Part shown: piece after piece, positions 52,283 through 61,471 of the stretch | How the letters are laid out: the number at the start of each line of letters is the position of its first letter | How positions within the stretch are numbered: the stretch's first letter is position 1 | Source of the DNA: Gammaproteobacteria bacterium | Lineage (GTDB): Bacteria; Pseudomonadota; Gammaproteobacteria; Steroidobacterales; Rariloculaceae | DNA length: 64,000 nucleotides | Assembly (NCBI GenBank): GCA_017577365.1 | Contig: PKRJ01000005.1 | Location: forward strand, 1-64,000 | Reading direction: 5' to 3' | The notes under the pieces: model-generated | The model's database searches: none | Seen by the model: the letters and a program-made list of their open reading frames with translations, nothing else | Told to the model about the DNA's origin: nothing | Position numbers and translations under genes: made by a program

Positions 52283-52666
52283 TCAGTCTATCGAGTCGGC
52301 CTCGAAGCCGACGCCCTCCCAGCCGTCGGACGGACGAACGATAGAGAGGATCTGCAGGCGAGGGCTGCCGTTGCGCGCGCGGCGGCCCGTGACGACGACG
52401 ACGTCGCCAGGCTTCAGATCGTCGTGCTTCCAACCGCGGCGGTCGAGGATATTTCTCGGGTACGTTTCCGCTTCCCAGAGGACTTTGTCCGCATCCTCGA
52501 AGTAGACGCGGCTGTGCGGATTCTGATACCAGACCTCCGTCACCGTGCCCTCCACAGTCACGACGTTCTGGGGATCGTATTCGCGCACGAACGAGTGATG
52601 AGCCTGCGCGGTCGCGGCGATACCGGCGACCCCGAGCGCAGAGATCACGCAGAGCTTACGCATCAT
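52283..52666 (-). CDS. DUF6152 family exported protein (copy 4)
   Basis: The 127-residue protein has a signal peptide ending A-Q-A, then HHSFVREYDPQ and V-E-G-T-V-T-E-V-W-Y-x-NPHSRVYFED, and LDRRGWKHDDLKPGDVVVVTG. It is the closest of the copies here to copy 1 (2254). Its start overlaps the stop of member C by 4 bases (ATGA). AAGGAG lies 7 bases before the first of two consecutive ATGs. The C-terminal tail is acidic. Confidence 0.84.
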   Translation of the reverse strand: MMRKLCVISALGVAGIAATAQAHHSFVREYDPQNVVTVEGTVTEVWYQNPHSRVYFEDADKVLWEAETYPRNILDRRGWKHDDLKPGDVVVVTGRRARNGSPRLQILSIVRPSDGWEGVGFEADSID

Positions 52667-53370
52667 GAGCCTTCTCCTTGTGAGCCGCCGTCGGCCGGGA
52701 CGTGCTCGCGCACGATGCATTCGTAGTCTTTGATCTCCTCGTCGGTCCGCCTGTAGTACTTCGTGACGCCCCAGGTCTTCGCGTAGTACACCGGATCGTC
52801 GATGACGATCTCGGCGCGCAGCCGCTCGCCGCCGTCGACGAGCGTCAGCCGCTCGGTCAGCCGCGTCTCGCGCGAGTAGGGCATCCCTTGCGGTCGCAGG
52901 TAGCCGGGCTCGAGGTTCGCGGTCTCGATGACGAGCGTGTCGCCCTCCCATCGGCCGATCGAATGGCCCATCAGCGTGGGATACGAATCCGGATGCCCGC
53001 GTCCGTCGAGATAGACGCGCCGCACCTGATGGTCGTACTCGTAGAGCAGCGTGACGCGATCGGGCTGTTGAATGATCTCGAACGGCAGCGGCGCGGAGAG
53101 GATGCGGCCGAGCGGGACGATGCACGCGTACGACGGATCTTGCTCCGGATGTGCGGCCCAATGCGCTTGAGCCGCTCGTCCGGCCTCGGAGTAGGGCGGC
53201 TCGAGCGGCCACTCGTCCGTCGACCACGCCTCGGGCATCCATGTCCCGGAGAGATTCGGCACATTCGCCCCTTGCGGCGAAACGCGTTCCTGCGACGTCG
53301 CCGGTCCCGTGAATGCCAGACACGCGGCGAGCGCCATCGATGCGACAATGCGGCCCGCGACGATCTCCAT
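52663..53370 (-). CDS. Exported protein of the G-x-x-IG-x-W-x-GD family (member C, short)
   Basis: The 235-residue protein has a leader (residues 1-27, ending T-S-Q) and NLSGTWMPEAW near the start. Then follow C-I-V-P-L-G-R, PFEIIQQPDRVTLLYEYDHQVRRVYLDGRGHP, GHSIGRWEGDTLVIETANL and YECIVREH. This is the most typical member of the family, and the two Cys may form a disulphide. ATG 53370 is preferred over 53418 because GGGAG lies 9 bases upstream and the leader is then normal. It is coupled to DUF6152 copy 4 by a 4-base overlap. Confidence 0.75.
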   Translation of the reverse strand: MEIVAGRIVASMALAACLAFTGPATSQERVSPQGANVPNLSGTWMPEAWSTDEWPLEPPYSEAGRAAQAHWAAHPEQDPSYACIVPLGRILSAPLPFEIIQQPDRVTLLYEYDHQVRRVYLDGRGHPDSYPTLMGHSIGRWEGDTLVIETANLEPGYLRPQGMPYSRETRLTERLTLVDGGERLRAEIVIDDPVYYAKTWGVTKYYRRTDEEIKDYECIVREHVPADGGSQGEGS

Positions 53371-53547
53371 GATCGCTTCTCCCTCGATGTCGTGCAGCTT
53401 ACGCATCGCGTCGTGCACGAGCCATCAATGCGCGCTATTTCGCCGATAGCCGTCGAGGGAGGTCGAGCTCGCGGGCGACCCGAAGCGGTAGCGATTCTGG
53501 GAACGGCGCGAGAGCGAGAGGAAAAACGGCGCGGCGTCCGGTCGAGC

Positions 53548-54831
53548 TCAACGGGCGGGAGCGATTCGCAGCAGCTCGCCTTGTGTCTCGTCGGTGACGA
53601 CGTAGAGTGCGCCGTCCGGACCTTCGCGAACGTCCCGAATGCGTCGGCCTCGATCGGCGAGTAAGTGTTCCTCGCCCGTGACGCGGTCGTTCTCGAGCGT
53701 CAGGCGAACGAGCCGCGCGTCCTTCAGGCTCCCCACGAAAAGGTTGCCCCGCCACTCCGGGAACGCATCGCCGGCGTAGAACTCCGCGCCCGACGGCGCG
53801 ATGACCGGGTCCCAGTAGTAGACGGGCTGCTCGTAGCCTTCGCGCGCGGTCACGGCGCCGTCGATCGCCTCGCCGGTATACTCTTCGCCGTACGTGACGA
53901 CCGGCCAGCCGTAGTTCTTGCCGCGCTCGATCAGGTTCAGCTCGTCGCCACCTTGCGGGCCGTGATCGACGATCCACAAGCGTCCTTGCTCGTCGAGCGC
54001 GGCCGCCTGCACGTTCCGATGGCCTAACGTCCAGATCTCCGGCAGCGCGCCGGGCTCGCCGACGAACGGATTGTCGTCGGGCACCGAGCCGTCCGGATGG
54101 ATGCGGACGATCTTGCCCATGTGACTGCCGAGGTCTTGCGCCTGGGGCCGCATCACGAGATCCGACCGCTCGCCGAGCGTCACGAGCAACGTGCCGTCGG
54201 ACGGATCGAATGCGAGCCGCGAGCCGAAATGCTTGAGGCCGTCGTACGCGGGCATCGCGCGAAAGATCACCTCGACGTTCTCGAGAGTCGTCTCGTCGCC
54301 GGAGAGTCGTGCCCGCGCCACGCTCGTCGCGTTGCCGCCGTCGCGCGGCTCCGAGAAGCTGAAATAGATCGTGCGATCCGCATCGAAATTGGGACCGAGC
54401 GCGACGTCGAGCAGGCCCGCCTGATCGCCGGTGACGACCTCGGGCACGCCGTCGATCGGCTCGCCGACGTCGCCGTCGGCCGAGACGATGCGCATTCTGC
54501 CGAGGCGCTCGGTCACGAGCAGGCGGCCGTCCGGAAGCGGCTCGACGGCCCACGGATGCTCGAGACCCGTCGCGACGACGGTCACGTCGAGCTCGATATC
54601 GGACTCGATCGCGCACGCGCGCGTTTGCTCGGGGAACGCGGGCCGCTGCTCCGGCACGTTCGGGGGACGCGTCTCGAGCGGCGTGCACTCCGTGCTTCTC
54701 GACGGCTCGATGACGGCGACTCGCTCGTCGCCCTGATCTTGCGCGTTCACGGCACCGACGAAGCCCGCCGCGATGCCGAGCACGGCGTGCGGCCACGCGC
54801 CGCGCGCGAATGACAGCGTTCCCTGCGCCAT
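53548..54831 (-). CDS. PQQ-type soluble aldose sugar dehydrogenase (YliI-like)
   Basis: The 427-residue periplasmic protein has a leader ending V-N-A-Q and a six-bladed propeller with the Asd/YliI blocks HPWAVEPLPDGRLLVTERLGRM, DQAGLLDVALGPNF, HFGSRLAFDPSDGTLLVTLGER, GHRNVQAAALDEQGRLWIVDHGPQGGDELN and a final DVREGPDGALYVVTDE. The His in HFGSRL corresponds to the catalytic His region, and the Arg/Asn set fits PQQ binding. It oxidises sugars or hydroxy compounds using PQQ; no PQQ biosynthesis genes are here. It is 178 bases from member C on the same strand. Confidence 0.85.
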   Translation of the reverse strand: MAQGTLSFARGAWPHAVLGIAAGFVGAVNAQDQGDERVAVIEPSRSTECTPLETRPPNVPEQRPAFPEQTRACAIESDIELDVTVVATGLEHPWAVEPLPDGRLLVTERLGRMRIVSADGDVGEPIDGVPEVVTGDQAGLLDVALGPNFDADRTIYFSFSEPRDGGNATSVARARLSGDETTLENVEVIFRAMPAYDGLKHFGSRLAFDPSDGTLLVTLGERSDLVMRPQAQDLGSHMGKIVRIHPDGSVPDDNPFVGEPGALPEIWTLGHRNVQAAALDEQGRLWIVDHGPQGGDELNLIERGKNYGWPVVTYGEEYTGEAIDGAVTAREGYEQPVYYWDPVIAPSGAEFYAGDAFPEWRGNLFVGSLKDARLVRLTLENDRVTGEEHLLADRGRRIRDVREGPDGALYVVTDETQGELLRIAPAR

Positions 54832-54937
54832 GCTCGCTCCTTCGCCGTCGACGGCTACTTCACGAGACGATCGATCTCAGTGTGGGAGCCGCGCTCCGCG
54901 AGGAGCAATAGGGGCGCGTCCCGCGGCTTCGACCGCT

Positions 54938-55786
54938 TCAGTGCGTGAGCGCGTAGACGACGAAGTTCACGCCGAGGCGAAGACCCAGATTCGCGGCTTC
55001 CGCGGGATAGCGCGGATCGTCGGCCCACTGCCAGCTGTCGGGCGTGTCGTTGTTGAAACCGATCAGCACCATCAGTCGGCCGTCGTCGTCGAAGATGCCG
55101 CGCCAGCGCGGAACCGCGCCGTCTCCGAGATACCCCGGACCACCCCAGAGCAGCGAGCCCATGTGCGGAATCTGGATTTTCGTTCCGTTTGGGATGTCGT
55201 AGACGATGTGGAAGACCGGATGATCGTCGTCGAGATCCACGATCGGCCGGTCCGGGAAGACGCGCCGCATGCCTTCCTCGAAGCCCCACCACTGGTCAGA
55301 GCCGAAGAAACTGTCGAAGTAAAGAAAACCGCCGCGCAGCAGATACTCGCGCAGCTTCGCGGCTTGCGCGTCGGTCAAATCCCAGTTACCGGCGAGCCCG
55401 ACGAGCATGAACGGCCAATAGTAAGGATCGTCTCCGTCGTCGAGGTTCACCGGCTGCTCGACGGAGCGCACGTCGGCGCGCGTGAAGCGGCGCAAGAGCT
55501 CGGCGAGCGTACGGTCTCCCTTCGGGTAGTCGACCGCCCAATGCGTGCCGCCTCGCTCCCATATGCGCCCGAACCTGGAACCGAAGCCGCGGCTCGGATA
55601 CATCAGGCGGCCGACGACGAATTCCGCGGGCACGTCGTAATCGGGCGGAAGCGACGCATACCCGTCATACCCTTCGAAGCTCTGGTAGACACGAAACTCG
55701 CGCTGCGCAATCGCGTCGTCGTCGATCGCGAAGAGTGCCGCGAAGGACGCACAGAGCAGCAGAGCGCGTGTGAAGCCGATTCGCAT
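54938..55786 (-). CDS. DUF4159 domain exported protein
   Basis: This 282-residue protein has a signal peptide (residues 1-26, ending A-I-A-Q). The body is DUF4159: WAVDYPKGDRTLAELLRRFTRADV, LREYLLRGGFLYFDSFFGSDQWWGFEEGMRRVFPDRPI and DDDHPVFHIVYDIPNGTKI. GFNNDTPDSWQWAD near the end is also typical. The fold is related to glutamine-amidotransferase-like flavodoxin folds; the function is unknown. AGGAG lies 4 bases from ATG 55786. Confidence 0.85.
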   Translation of the reverse strand: MRIGFTRALLLCASFAALFAIDDDAIAQREFRVYQSFEGYDGYASLPPDYDVPAEFVVGRLMYPSRGFGSRFGRIWERGGTHWAVDYPKGDRTLAELLRRFTRADVRSVEQPVNLDDGDDPYYWPFMLVGLAGNWDLTDAQAAKLREYLLRGGFLYFDSFFGSDQWWGFEEGMRRVFPDRPIVDLDDDHPVFHIVYDIPNGTKIQIPHMGSLLWGGPGYLGDGAVPRWRGIFDDDGRLMVLIGFNNDTPDSWQWADDPRYPAEAANLGLRLGVNFVVYALTH

Positions 55787-55928
55787 CCGTCTCCTCGTCG
55801 TCGCCGAACGCGTCCGGAAGGGTCGGTCGTATCGGACCCGCCGGCGACACAAGCTTCTCCCGCCGGCAAGTTTATCCGCAGTCCGGGGCGATCCGCCAAC
55901 GGCGCGGCGAAGTCGAGCTCGGCGCGCC

Positions 55929-58526
55929 TTACTCTTCGCGGAGCGCTTCCATCGGCGTCGTGCGAAAGACCTCGCGGCTCGCCGAAAGGCCGATCGCGGC
56001 GGATAGCGCGACGATCACGGCGGCGATCGCGAGCATCGGCCCGAGCGCGGCCTCGAACGGCACGTCGAACAAGAAGCGGGCGAGCGCCCAGCTCGCGGCG
56101 AGCGAGAGGCCGGCGCCGACGAGCACGGCAAGCAGCCCGAGCAGCGCGTATTCGCCGAGCAGGATCGCGCCGATCTGGCGGCGCGTCGCGCCGAGGGTCT
56201 TCAAGAGCACGCTCTCGCGGATGCGCTCGAGTCGTCCGGTCGCGACGGAACCCAGCAGCACGACGAAACCGGTTGCGACGGAGAACGCGGCGAGGAAGCG
56301 GATCACGAGCGAGACGCGGCCGATGACCTCGTCGAGCGCGGCCTGCACGAGCGTGAGGTCGATGACGGAGACGTTCGGATGCTGCGCCACGACGTCTCGC
56401 TGCGCGGCCGTGCGCGCTTCCGCGGTCTCGGCGCGCGCGAGCAGCACCCACATCTGCGGCGCATCCCGCAACGCGTCGGGCTCGAAGACGGCGAAGAAAT
56501 TCGGCTCGAGCCGCGCCCAGTCGACCGCGCGAATCGACGTCACCACGGTCGGGACCGTCACGCCTTGAATGTCCCAGTCGATGCGGTCGCCGAGCGTCAC
56601 GCCGAGATCTCGAGCGATATCCTGCTCGAGCGAGACCGCGAACGGCGCTTCGCCGTCCGTCGCGTTGCGCTCGTTCCACCAGCGGCCCGCGACGAGCCGC
56701 TCGGATTCCGTCAACGTCTCGCGGAACGTCGAGCGGTATTCGCGGCGCAACGCCCAGCGTCGCGGCCTGCCTTCGTCGGGCTCGAGGTCCTGCGTGGGCT
56801 CGGGCAACGAGCCGTCGCCGTCGAGCACGAGCTCGTCCTCGAGGAAGCGGCGCACGGGCTCGCCCTTGACGGCGGCGATGCGCATCGATACGAGCGGCAC
56901 GCTGTCGAGGATCTCGATGTCGTGCATGGCCAGCACGTCGCGCACCGGCTCGATCTGATCGACCTGCACGTCGAGCAGCACGAGGTTGAACCGCGTTTCA
57001 CTATTGGCCGTGAGCGGCCGAAGCAGATTCGCCTGCGTGAGGACGAGCGTCGCGAGCAGGAACGCGCCGAAGCCGAGCGCGACGACGACCGTCATCGTCT
57101 GATTGCCCGGCCGATAGAGATTCGCGATGCTCTGCCGAAACATGAACGGGAACCCGGCGTGCGGCGCGCGCCGCAGGAGCTTCGTGCACGCTCGGGCCGC
57201 GAGCCACAGCGCGAGCAGCGTGATGCCGATGCCTAACGAGACGCCGAGGCCGGCGAAGACGTCGTGCGCCTGGTAGACGATCAACGCGACGACGCCGACG
57301 ACGAGCGCGATCGCCATGCCGAGCCGGAGCTTGTCGTGGCCTCGAGCGATGAGCGGCTCGACGCGGCGACGGAGCGCTCTGAGCGGCGATACGGTGCGGA
57401 TCTCGAGCAAGGGCAGGAGCGCGAAGGCGAGCGCGGTCGCCATACCCGCGACGAGCCCCGTCAGGGCCGCCGGGCCGTCCACCCGAATCGGCACGTCGAC
57501 GGGTAACAGCCCGGTGAGCATTTGCGGTAGCACCCATTGCACGACGGCGCCGGCCAGCACGCCGACGAGCGCGCCGAGCAGGCCCATCGCGCCCGCTTGC
57601 AGTAGATAGAGCGCGAGCACCTCGCGCGACGTCGCGCCGAGACAGCGCAGCACCGCGATGCTGTCGACCTTGCGGCTCATGTACGCGCTCATCGCGCTCG
57701 CGACGCCGATGCCGCCGAGCAGGAGCGCGAATACGCCGACGAGCCCGAGATAGCGGCCGAGCATGCCGAGCGCCTCGTCGATCTGCTCCTGCTGCTCTTG
57801 CAGCGTGCGCGAGCGCACGCGCTCGGCGCGCCAGATCGGCCGGTAGCCTTCGTCGATCGTCTCCGCGAGCTCGGGATCCGGCACGCGCAGGAAGGCTTCG
57901 TACGTCACGCGTGCGCCGTAGCCGAGCAGCTCCGTCTCGTCGACGTATCGCGCGGGGATGAAGACGCGCGGCGCGAACGACGAGGCGATCTCGATATCGC
58001 CGGGCATACGGTGCAGCTCGCCGATGATCCGGAAGCGCGCCTTGCCGATCTCGATCACGTCCCCGATTTCGGCGCCGAGCGCGACGACGAGCGCCGGCTC
58101 GACGACGGCGTTCCGGTCGTCTTGCAGCGAGGCCCACTGTCCCGCGGGCGAGGTCTCGATGGTGCCGTAGAACGGGAAGCCGGGCTCCGCCGCCCGCACC
58201 TGCACGAGCCGCGTCGCGCCGTTCTCCGCATGCCGCGCCATCGACGCGAACGACGTGACGCGCGCGACATCGATACCGCCTCGCGCGAGCGACTCGAGGA
58301 CCTCGGTCGTGCGCGGACCGAACGGATCGCGGCTTTGCAGCTGGACGTCGGCGCCGAGCATCGCGCGCGCTTGCGCGCTCATCTCCCGCTTCATCGTCGA
58401 CGCGAAGCCTTGCACCGCGACGAGCGCGGCGACGCCGAGCGAGATCGCCGAGAGGAACAGGAACAGCCGCCGTCGCGCGAAGCGGCTCTCGCGGAACGCG
58501 AGAGAGAGGAGCTGGCGTGTGGTCAT
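55929..58526 (-). CDS. ybbP: ABC transporter permease, YbbP/FtsX type
   Basis: The 865-residue protein has an N-terminal helix (LFLFLSAISLGVAALVAVQGF), two FtsX domains (about residues 250-420 and 740-860), four internal helices between them and large periplasmic segments. This is the ten-helix YbbP layout. It ends EVFRTTPMEALREE, the usual ending. With YbbA it forms an ABC complex linked, through the neighbour TesA, to lipid or fatty-acid handling in the periplasm. The overlap with ybbA is 4 bases. Size and domain order match the family. Confidence 0.92.
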   Translation of the reverse strand: MTTRQLLSLAFRESRFARRRLFLFLSAISLGVAALVAVQGFASTMKREMSAQARAMLGADVQLQSRDPFGPRTTEVLESLARGGIDVARVTSFASMARHAENGATRLVQVRAAEPGFPFYGTIETSPAGQWASLQDDRNAVVEPALVVALGAEIGDVIEIGKARFRIIGELHRMPGDIEIASSFAPRVFIPARYVDETELLGYGARVTYEAFLRVPDPELAETIDEGYRPIWRAERVRSRTLQEQQEQIDEALGMLGRYLGLVGVFALLLGGIGVASAMSAYMSRKVDSIAVLRCLGATSREVLALYLLQAGAMGLLGALVGVLAGAVVQWVLPQMLTGLLPVDVPIRVDGPAALTGLVAGMATALAFALLPLLEIRTVSPLRALRRRVEPLIARGHDKLRLGMAIALVVGVVALIVYQAHDVFAGLGVSLGIGITLLALWLAARACTKLLRRAPHAGFPFMFRQSIANLYRPGNQTMTVVVALGFGAFLLATLVLTQANLLRPLTANSETRFNLVLLDVQVDQIEPVRDVLAMHDIEILDSVPLVSMRIAAVKGEPVRRFLEDELVLDGDGSLPEPTQDLEPDEGRPRRWALRREYRSTFRETLTESERLVAGRWWNERNATDGEAPFAVSLEQDIARDLGVTLGDRIDWDIQGVTVPTVVTSIRAVDWARLEPNFFAVFEPDALRDAPQMWVLLARAETAEARTAAQRDVVAQHPNVSVIDLTLVQAALDEVIGRVSLVIRFLAAFSVATGFVVLLGSVATGRLERIRESVLLKTLGATRRQIGAILLGEYALLGLLAVLVGAGLSLAASWALARFLFDVPFEAALGPMLAIAAVIVALSAAIGLSASREVFRTTPMEALREE

Positions 58527-59197
58527 GCGGCCGCGCTGTCGGCGACGATCTTGCCGTCCGCGAGGCGAATCGTGCGCCGCGCGCGTCCAGCGAGGAGGGG
58601 ATCGTGGGTGACGAGCACGAGCGTCGTGCCGCGCTCGCGGTTCAGTTCCTCCATCAGGGCGATGATGCCTTCGCCGGTCGCGGCGTCGAGATTGCCCGTC
58701 GGCTCGTCGGCGAACAGGATCCTCGGCTCATGGACGAACGCGCGCGCGAGCGCGACGCGCTGCTGCTCGCCGCCCGAGAGCTGCGTCGGATAATGATCGA
58801 GCCGACCGCTCAAGCCCACGCGCTCGAGCAGCGCGGCGGCCCTCGCGGAGACGTTTCGGTCGCCGCGCAGCTCGAGCGGCACCTGCACGTTCTCGAGCGC
58901 GGTCAACGACGGCAAGAGCTGGAACGATTGAAAGACGAAGCCGACGTTATCGCGCCTGAAACGTGCCCGCTCGTCCTCGGTCAGCGGCGCGAGATCGGTG
59001 CCGTCGATCGCGACCGAGCCGCGGCTCGGCGTGTCGAGACCCGCGAGGAGCCCGAGCAGCGTTGTCTTGCCGCTGCCCGAAGGGCCTAGAATTGCAACGA
59101 AGTCGCCTTCGTCGATTTCGAGGTCGACGTCGCGGAGCACCGTCAGCGTGCGTTCTCCGCTGCGATAGGTTTTTTCGAGGCCCCTGGCTATGAGCAT
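58523..59197 (-). CDS. ybbA: ABC transporter ATP-binding protein YbbA
   Basis: This 224-residue ATPase has Walker A GPSGSGKTT, FVFQSFQLLPSLTALENV, signature LSGGEQQR, ILFADEPTGNLDA and LVTHDPL. It powers the YbbP permease. The ATG at 59197 gives the standard N-terminus MLIARGLEKTYRSG. Its first 8 bases overlap the first bases of tesA on the other strand, so the promoter of each gene must lie inside the other. The frame is open further left, but the homologous part starts here. Confidence 0.93.
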   Translation of the reverse strand: MLIARGLEKTYRSGERTLTVLRDVDLEIDEGDFVAILGPSGSGKTTLLGLLAGLDTPSRGSVAIDGTDLAPLTEDERARFRRDNVGFVFQSFQLLPSLTALENVQVPLELRGDRNVSARAAALLERVGLSGRLDHYPTQLSGGEQQRVALARAFVHEPRILFADEPTGNLDAATGEGIIALMEELNRERGTTLVLVTHDPLLAGRARRTIRLADGKIVADSAAA

Positions 59198-59948
59198 GAA
59201 GACGCGCTCTCCCGCTCGCATCGCGGCGATGCTGCTCGCCGCGACGATGATCGGGTGCGGCAGCACGGAAAGCAACCAGCCGGCCGGCGGGGATGCCGGA
59301 TCCGACAGCGTCGGGCTCGCCGAGGAGTCGCGGCACGCGCCCGCCGAGAGCGCACCGGAGACGGCCGACAAACGAACCGTTCTGTTCGTCGGCACGAGCC
59401 TGACCGCGGGGCTCGGCCTGCCGCAGTCGCAGTCGTTCCCGCTTCTGATCGAGCGACGCATCGAGGAGGCGGGACTGCCGTTTCGCGTCGTCAACGCAGG
59501 CGTCAGCGGCGAGACGTCCGCCGGCGCGCTGCGCAGGATCGATTGGCTGACGCGTCAGCCGTTCGACGTCGTCGTCCTCGAGACCGGCGCGAACGACATG
59601 TTGCGCGGCATCGAGCCGCAAGCGACCGAGCGGAACATTCAAGAGATCATCGACCGGCTGCGGCGGGCGAAGCCCGACGTCGTGATCGTGCTCGCCGGCA
59701 TGCTCGCGCTGCCGAATATGGGTGAAGCTTATGCGCGCGAGTTCGAAGCGATCTATCCGCGTCTCGCCGAGCGCAACGGATTGCCGTTCGTGCCGTTCCT
59801 GCTCGAGGGCGTCGGCGGTGAGCGTTCGCTGAACCAGGAAGACGGCATTCATCCGAACGCCGAGGGTCATCGCATCATCGCGGAGACCGTTTGGCGCGTG
59901 CTCGAGCCCGTGCTCGTCGCGGGCGGGCAGGGCGAGACGGGCGCCTGA
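59190..59948 (+). CDS. tesA: TesA-like SGNH arylesterase/thioesterase, lipoprotein
   Basis: The 252-residue protein has a lipobox MIGC (Cys23) after a hydrophobic leader, so it is probably lipid-anchored. Asp after the lipobox Cys is absent (CGS), which predicts outer-membrane sorting. Block I reads GTSLTAG instead of GDSLSAG, keeping the Ser nucleophile; block III is ETGANDML and block V DGIHPN with the catalytic Asp-His. A linker rich in Glu/Ala (residues 25-60) precedes the enzyme. It hydrolyses thioesters, esters or lysophospholipids. It is divergent from ybbA, as in E. coli. Confidence 0.9.
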   Translation: MSMKTRSPARIAAMLLAATMIGCGSTESNQPAGGDAGSDSVGLAEESRHAPAESAPETADKRTVLFVGTSLTAGLGLPQSQSFPLLIERRIEEAGLPFRVVNAGVSGETSAGALRRIDWLTRQPFDVVVLETGANDMLRGIEPQATERNIQEIIDRLRRAKPDVVIVLAGMLALPNMGEAYAREFEAIYPRLAERNGLPFVPFLLEGVGGERSLNQEDGIHPNAEGHRIIAETVWRVLEPVLVAGGQGETGA

Positions 59949-59958
59949 CGCTTCTCGC

Positions 59959-61467
59959 TCAGCCTTCCGTGAGAATACGCGCGATCTCCTCGGAGACGAT
60001 GTTGTCGCGTCCGCCGGTGCGTCCGAGCGCCTGATCGAGCGGCGACTTGCCGAGCGCGTCGACGATATCGACCGCGGCGCCGTGCTCGAGCAGATATTCG
60101 ACGACGCGCGTCCAGCCGAACTTGATCGCGCCGTAGAGCGCGGTCTGGCCGAGACGGTCCGTCATCGTGCTCGGGCGCGCGATCCGCGCCGTGCGGCTAT
60201 GGATGTCGGTGACGCGGGCGTTCACGTCGGCACCCGCGGCGAGCAGCACCTCGAGCGTCGCGATCACGCGGCTTTCGACGTCGCCGTCGACTACGAAGCG
60301 GCGGTCGCGCACGGAAACGCCCATGCCGGCCGCGGCCATCAGCGGCGTCACGCCCATGACGTTCGGCAAGTCGACGAGCGCGCCGTGCTCGAGCAGCGCG
60401 CGGATCGCTTCGACGTCGTGCCCGATCGCGGCGCGAAGCAGCGGCGTCGCGCCGGTCGTCAGCAGATCGTCGACGAAGCGGCCGCTGTTGCCGCCGCGTC
60501 CCGGCCGATGGAAGTTGAGCTGCACGTTCGGGTCGACGCCGGCTGCGAGCAGCATCCGAATGATGTCCATTCCGGTCGTCGTCTCGGGCTCGTCCGGCAT
60601 GCGGCGCGGATACGAATTCATGTCGACCGCGATATAGAGCGCGGTACGCCCCCACCAGTCCGCGTAGTGCGGATTCGCGCCGCGCTCGAGGAGCCGCTTC
60701 GCCGTATCGAACCGGAAATTGTCGATCGCGATCATCAGCGGCGTGACGCCGTCCGGCGTCGGGCGGTCGATGCTTGCGCCGGCATCGAGCAACGCTTCGA
60801 CGCAGTCGGTGCAGCCCGAGCGCGCCGCGTAGAGCAGCGGCGTGAGCCCGCCGGTCGGCCGGTACTGCGCGCGCGGCTCGGACGTGATCTGCGTTGGCCA
60901 CTCGTTGATGTCGCCGCGCGCCTCGACCTCGGCGCCGTGCTCGATCAGGAGCCGCACGATCTCCGCGGCGCGGCTGTCCGCGGCCCACATCAACGCCGTC
61001 TGCTCGCGCCAGCGTTCGCGCGCGTTCACGTCCGCGCCGTGCGCGATCAGCACGCGCGCCGCGTCGGTGGCGCCGGCGCGGGCCGCGAGCATCAGCGCGG
61101 TCTGGCCGTCCTGATTCGGCGACTCGACGTCGGCGCCGGCCGCGAGCAGCTTCTCGACGAGATCGGCGCGGCCGGCCTTCACGGCCTCGGCGAGCGGCGT
61201 CGCGCCGTAGAGGTTCACGACGTCCGCGGCAGCACCCCGCGCGAGCAGCGCGTCGACGAGCTCGGCGTCGAGCCGATACACGGCCCAGTGGAGCGGCGTC
61301 GTGCCGTCGCCCTGCGCGGCGTTGACGTCGGCGCCCGCTTCGATGAGCTCGAGCGCGCCGCGAATGTCTCCGGCCTGGATGCGATCGGCGAGCGGCGACG
61401 CCGAGTCCTTCGCCCACGCGGTCGCGGCGAGGAGCATGGCGAGCGCGGTCACGACGTGCTTCTTCAT
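59959..61467 (-). CDS. Exported ankyrin-repeat protein
   Basis: The 502-residue protein has a signal peptide (hydrophobic residues 8-19, ending A-W-A-K). About eleven ankyrin repeats follow, with the pattern DGTTPLHWAV, LLARGAAADVVN, GQTALMLAAR and AHGADVNA. The repeats in the middle are longer because of insertions (about residues 180-215 and 290-350). A periplasmic scaffold for protein binding is likely. It stands 4 bases after the metallo-beta-lactamase gene and ends the operon that starts left of the DUF1592-type gene. Confidence 0.9.
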   Translation of the reverse strand: MKKHVVTALAMLLAATAWAKDSASPLADRIQAGDIRGALELIEAGADVNAAQGDGTTPLHWAVYRLDAELVDALLARGAAADVVNLYGATPLAEAVKAGRADLVEKLLAAGADVESPNQDGQTALMLAARAGATDAARVLIAHGADVNARERWREQTALMWAADSRAAEIVRLLIEHGAEVEARGDINEWPTQITSEPRAQYRPTGGLTPLLYAARSGCTDCVEALLDAGASIDRPTPDGVTPLMIAIDNFRFDTAKRLLERGANPHYADWWGRTALYIAVDMNSYPRRMPDEPETTTGMDIIRMLLAAGVDPNVQLNFHRPGRGGNSGRFVDDLLTTGATPLLRAAIGHDVEAIRALLEHGALVDLPNVMGVTPLMAAAGMGVSVRDRRFVVDGDVESRVIATLEVLLAAGADVNARVTDIHSRTARIARPSTMTDRLGQTALYGAIKFGWTRVVEYLLEHGAAVDIVDALGKSPLDQALGRTGGRDNIVSEEIARILTEG

Positions 61468-61471
61468 CGCT

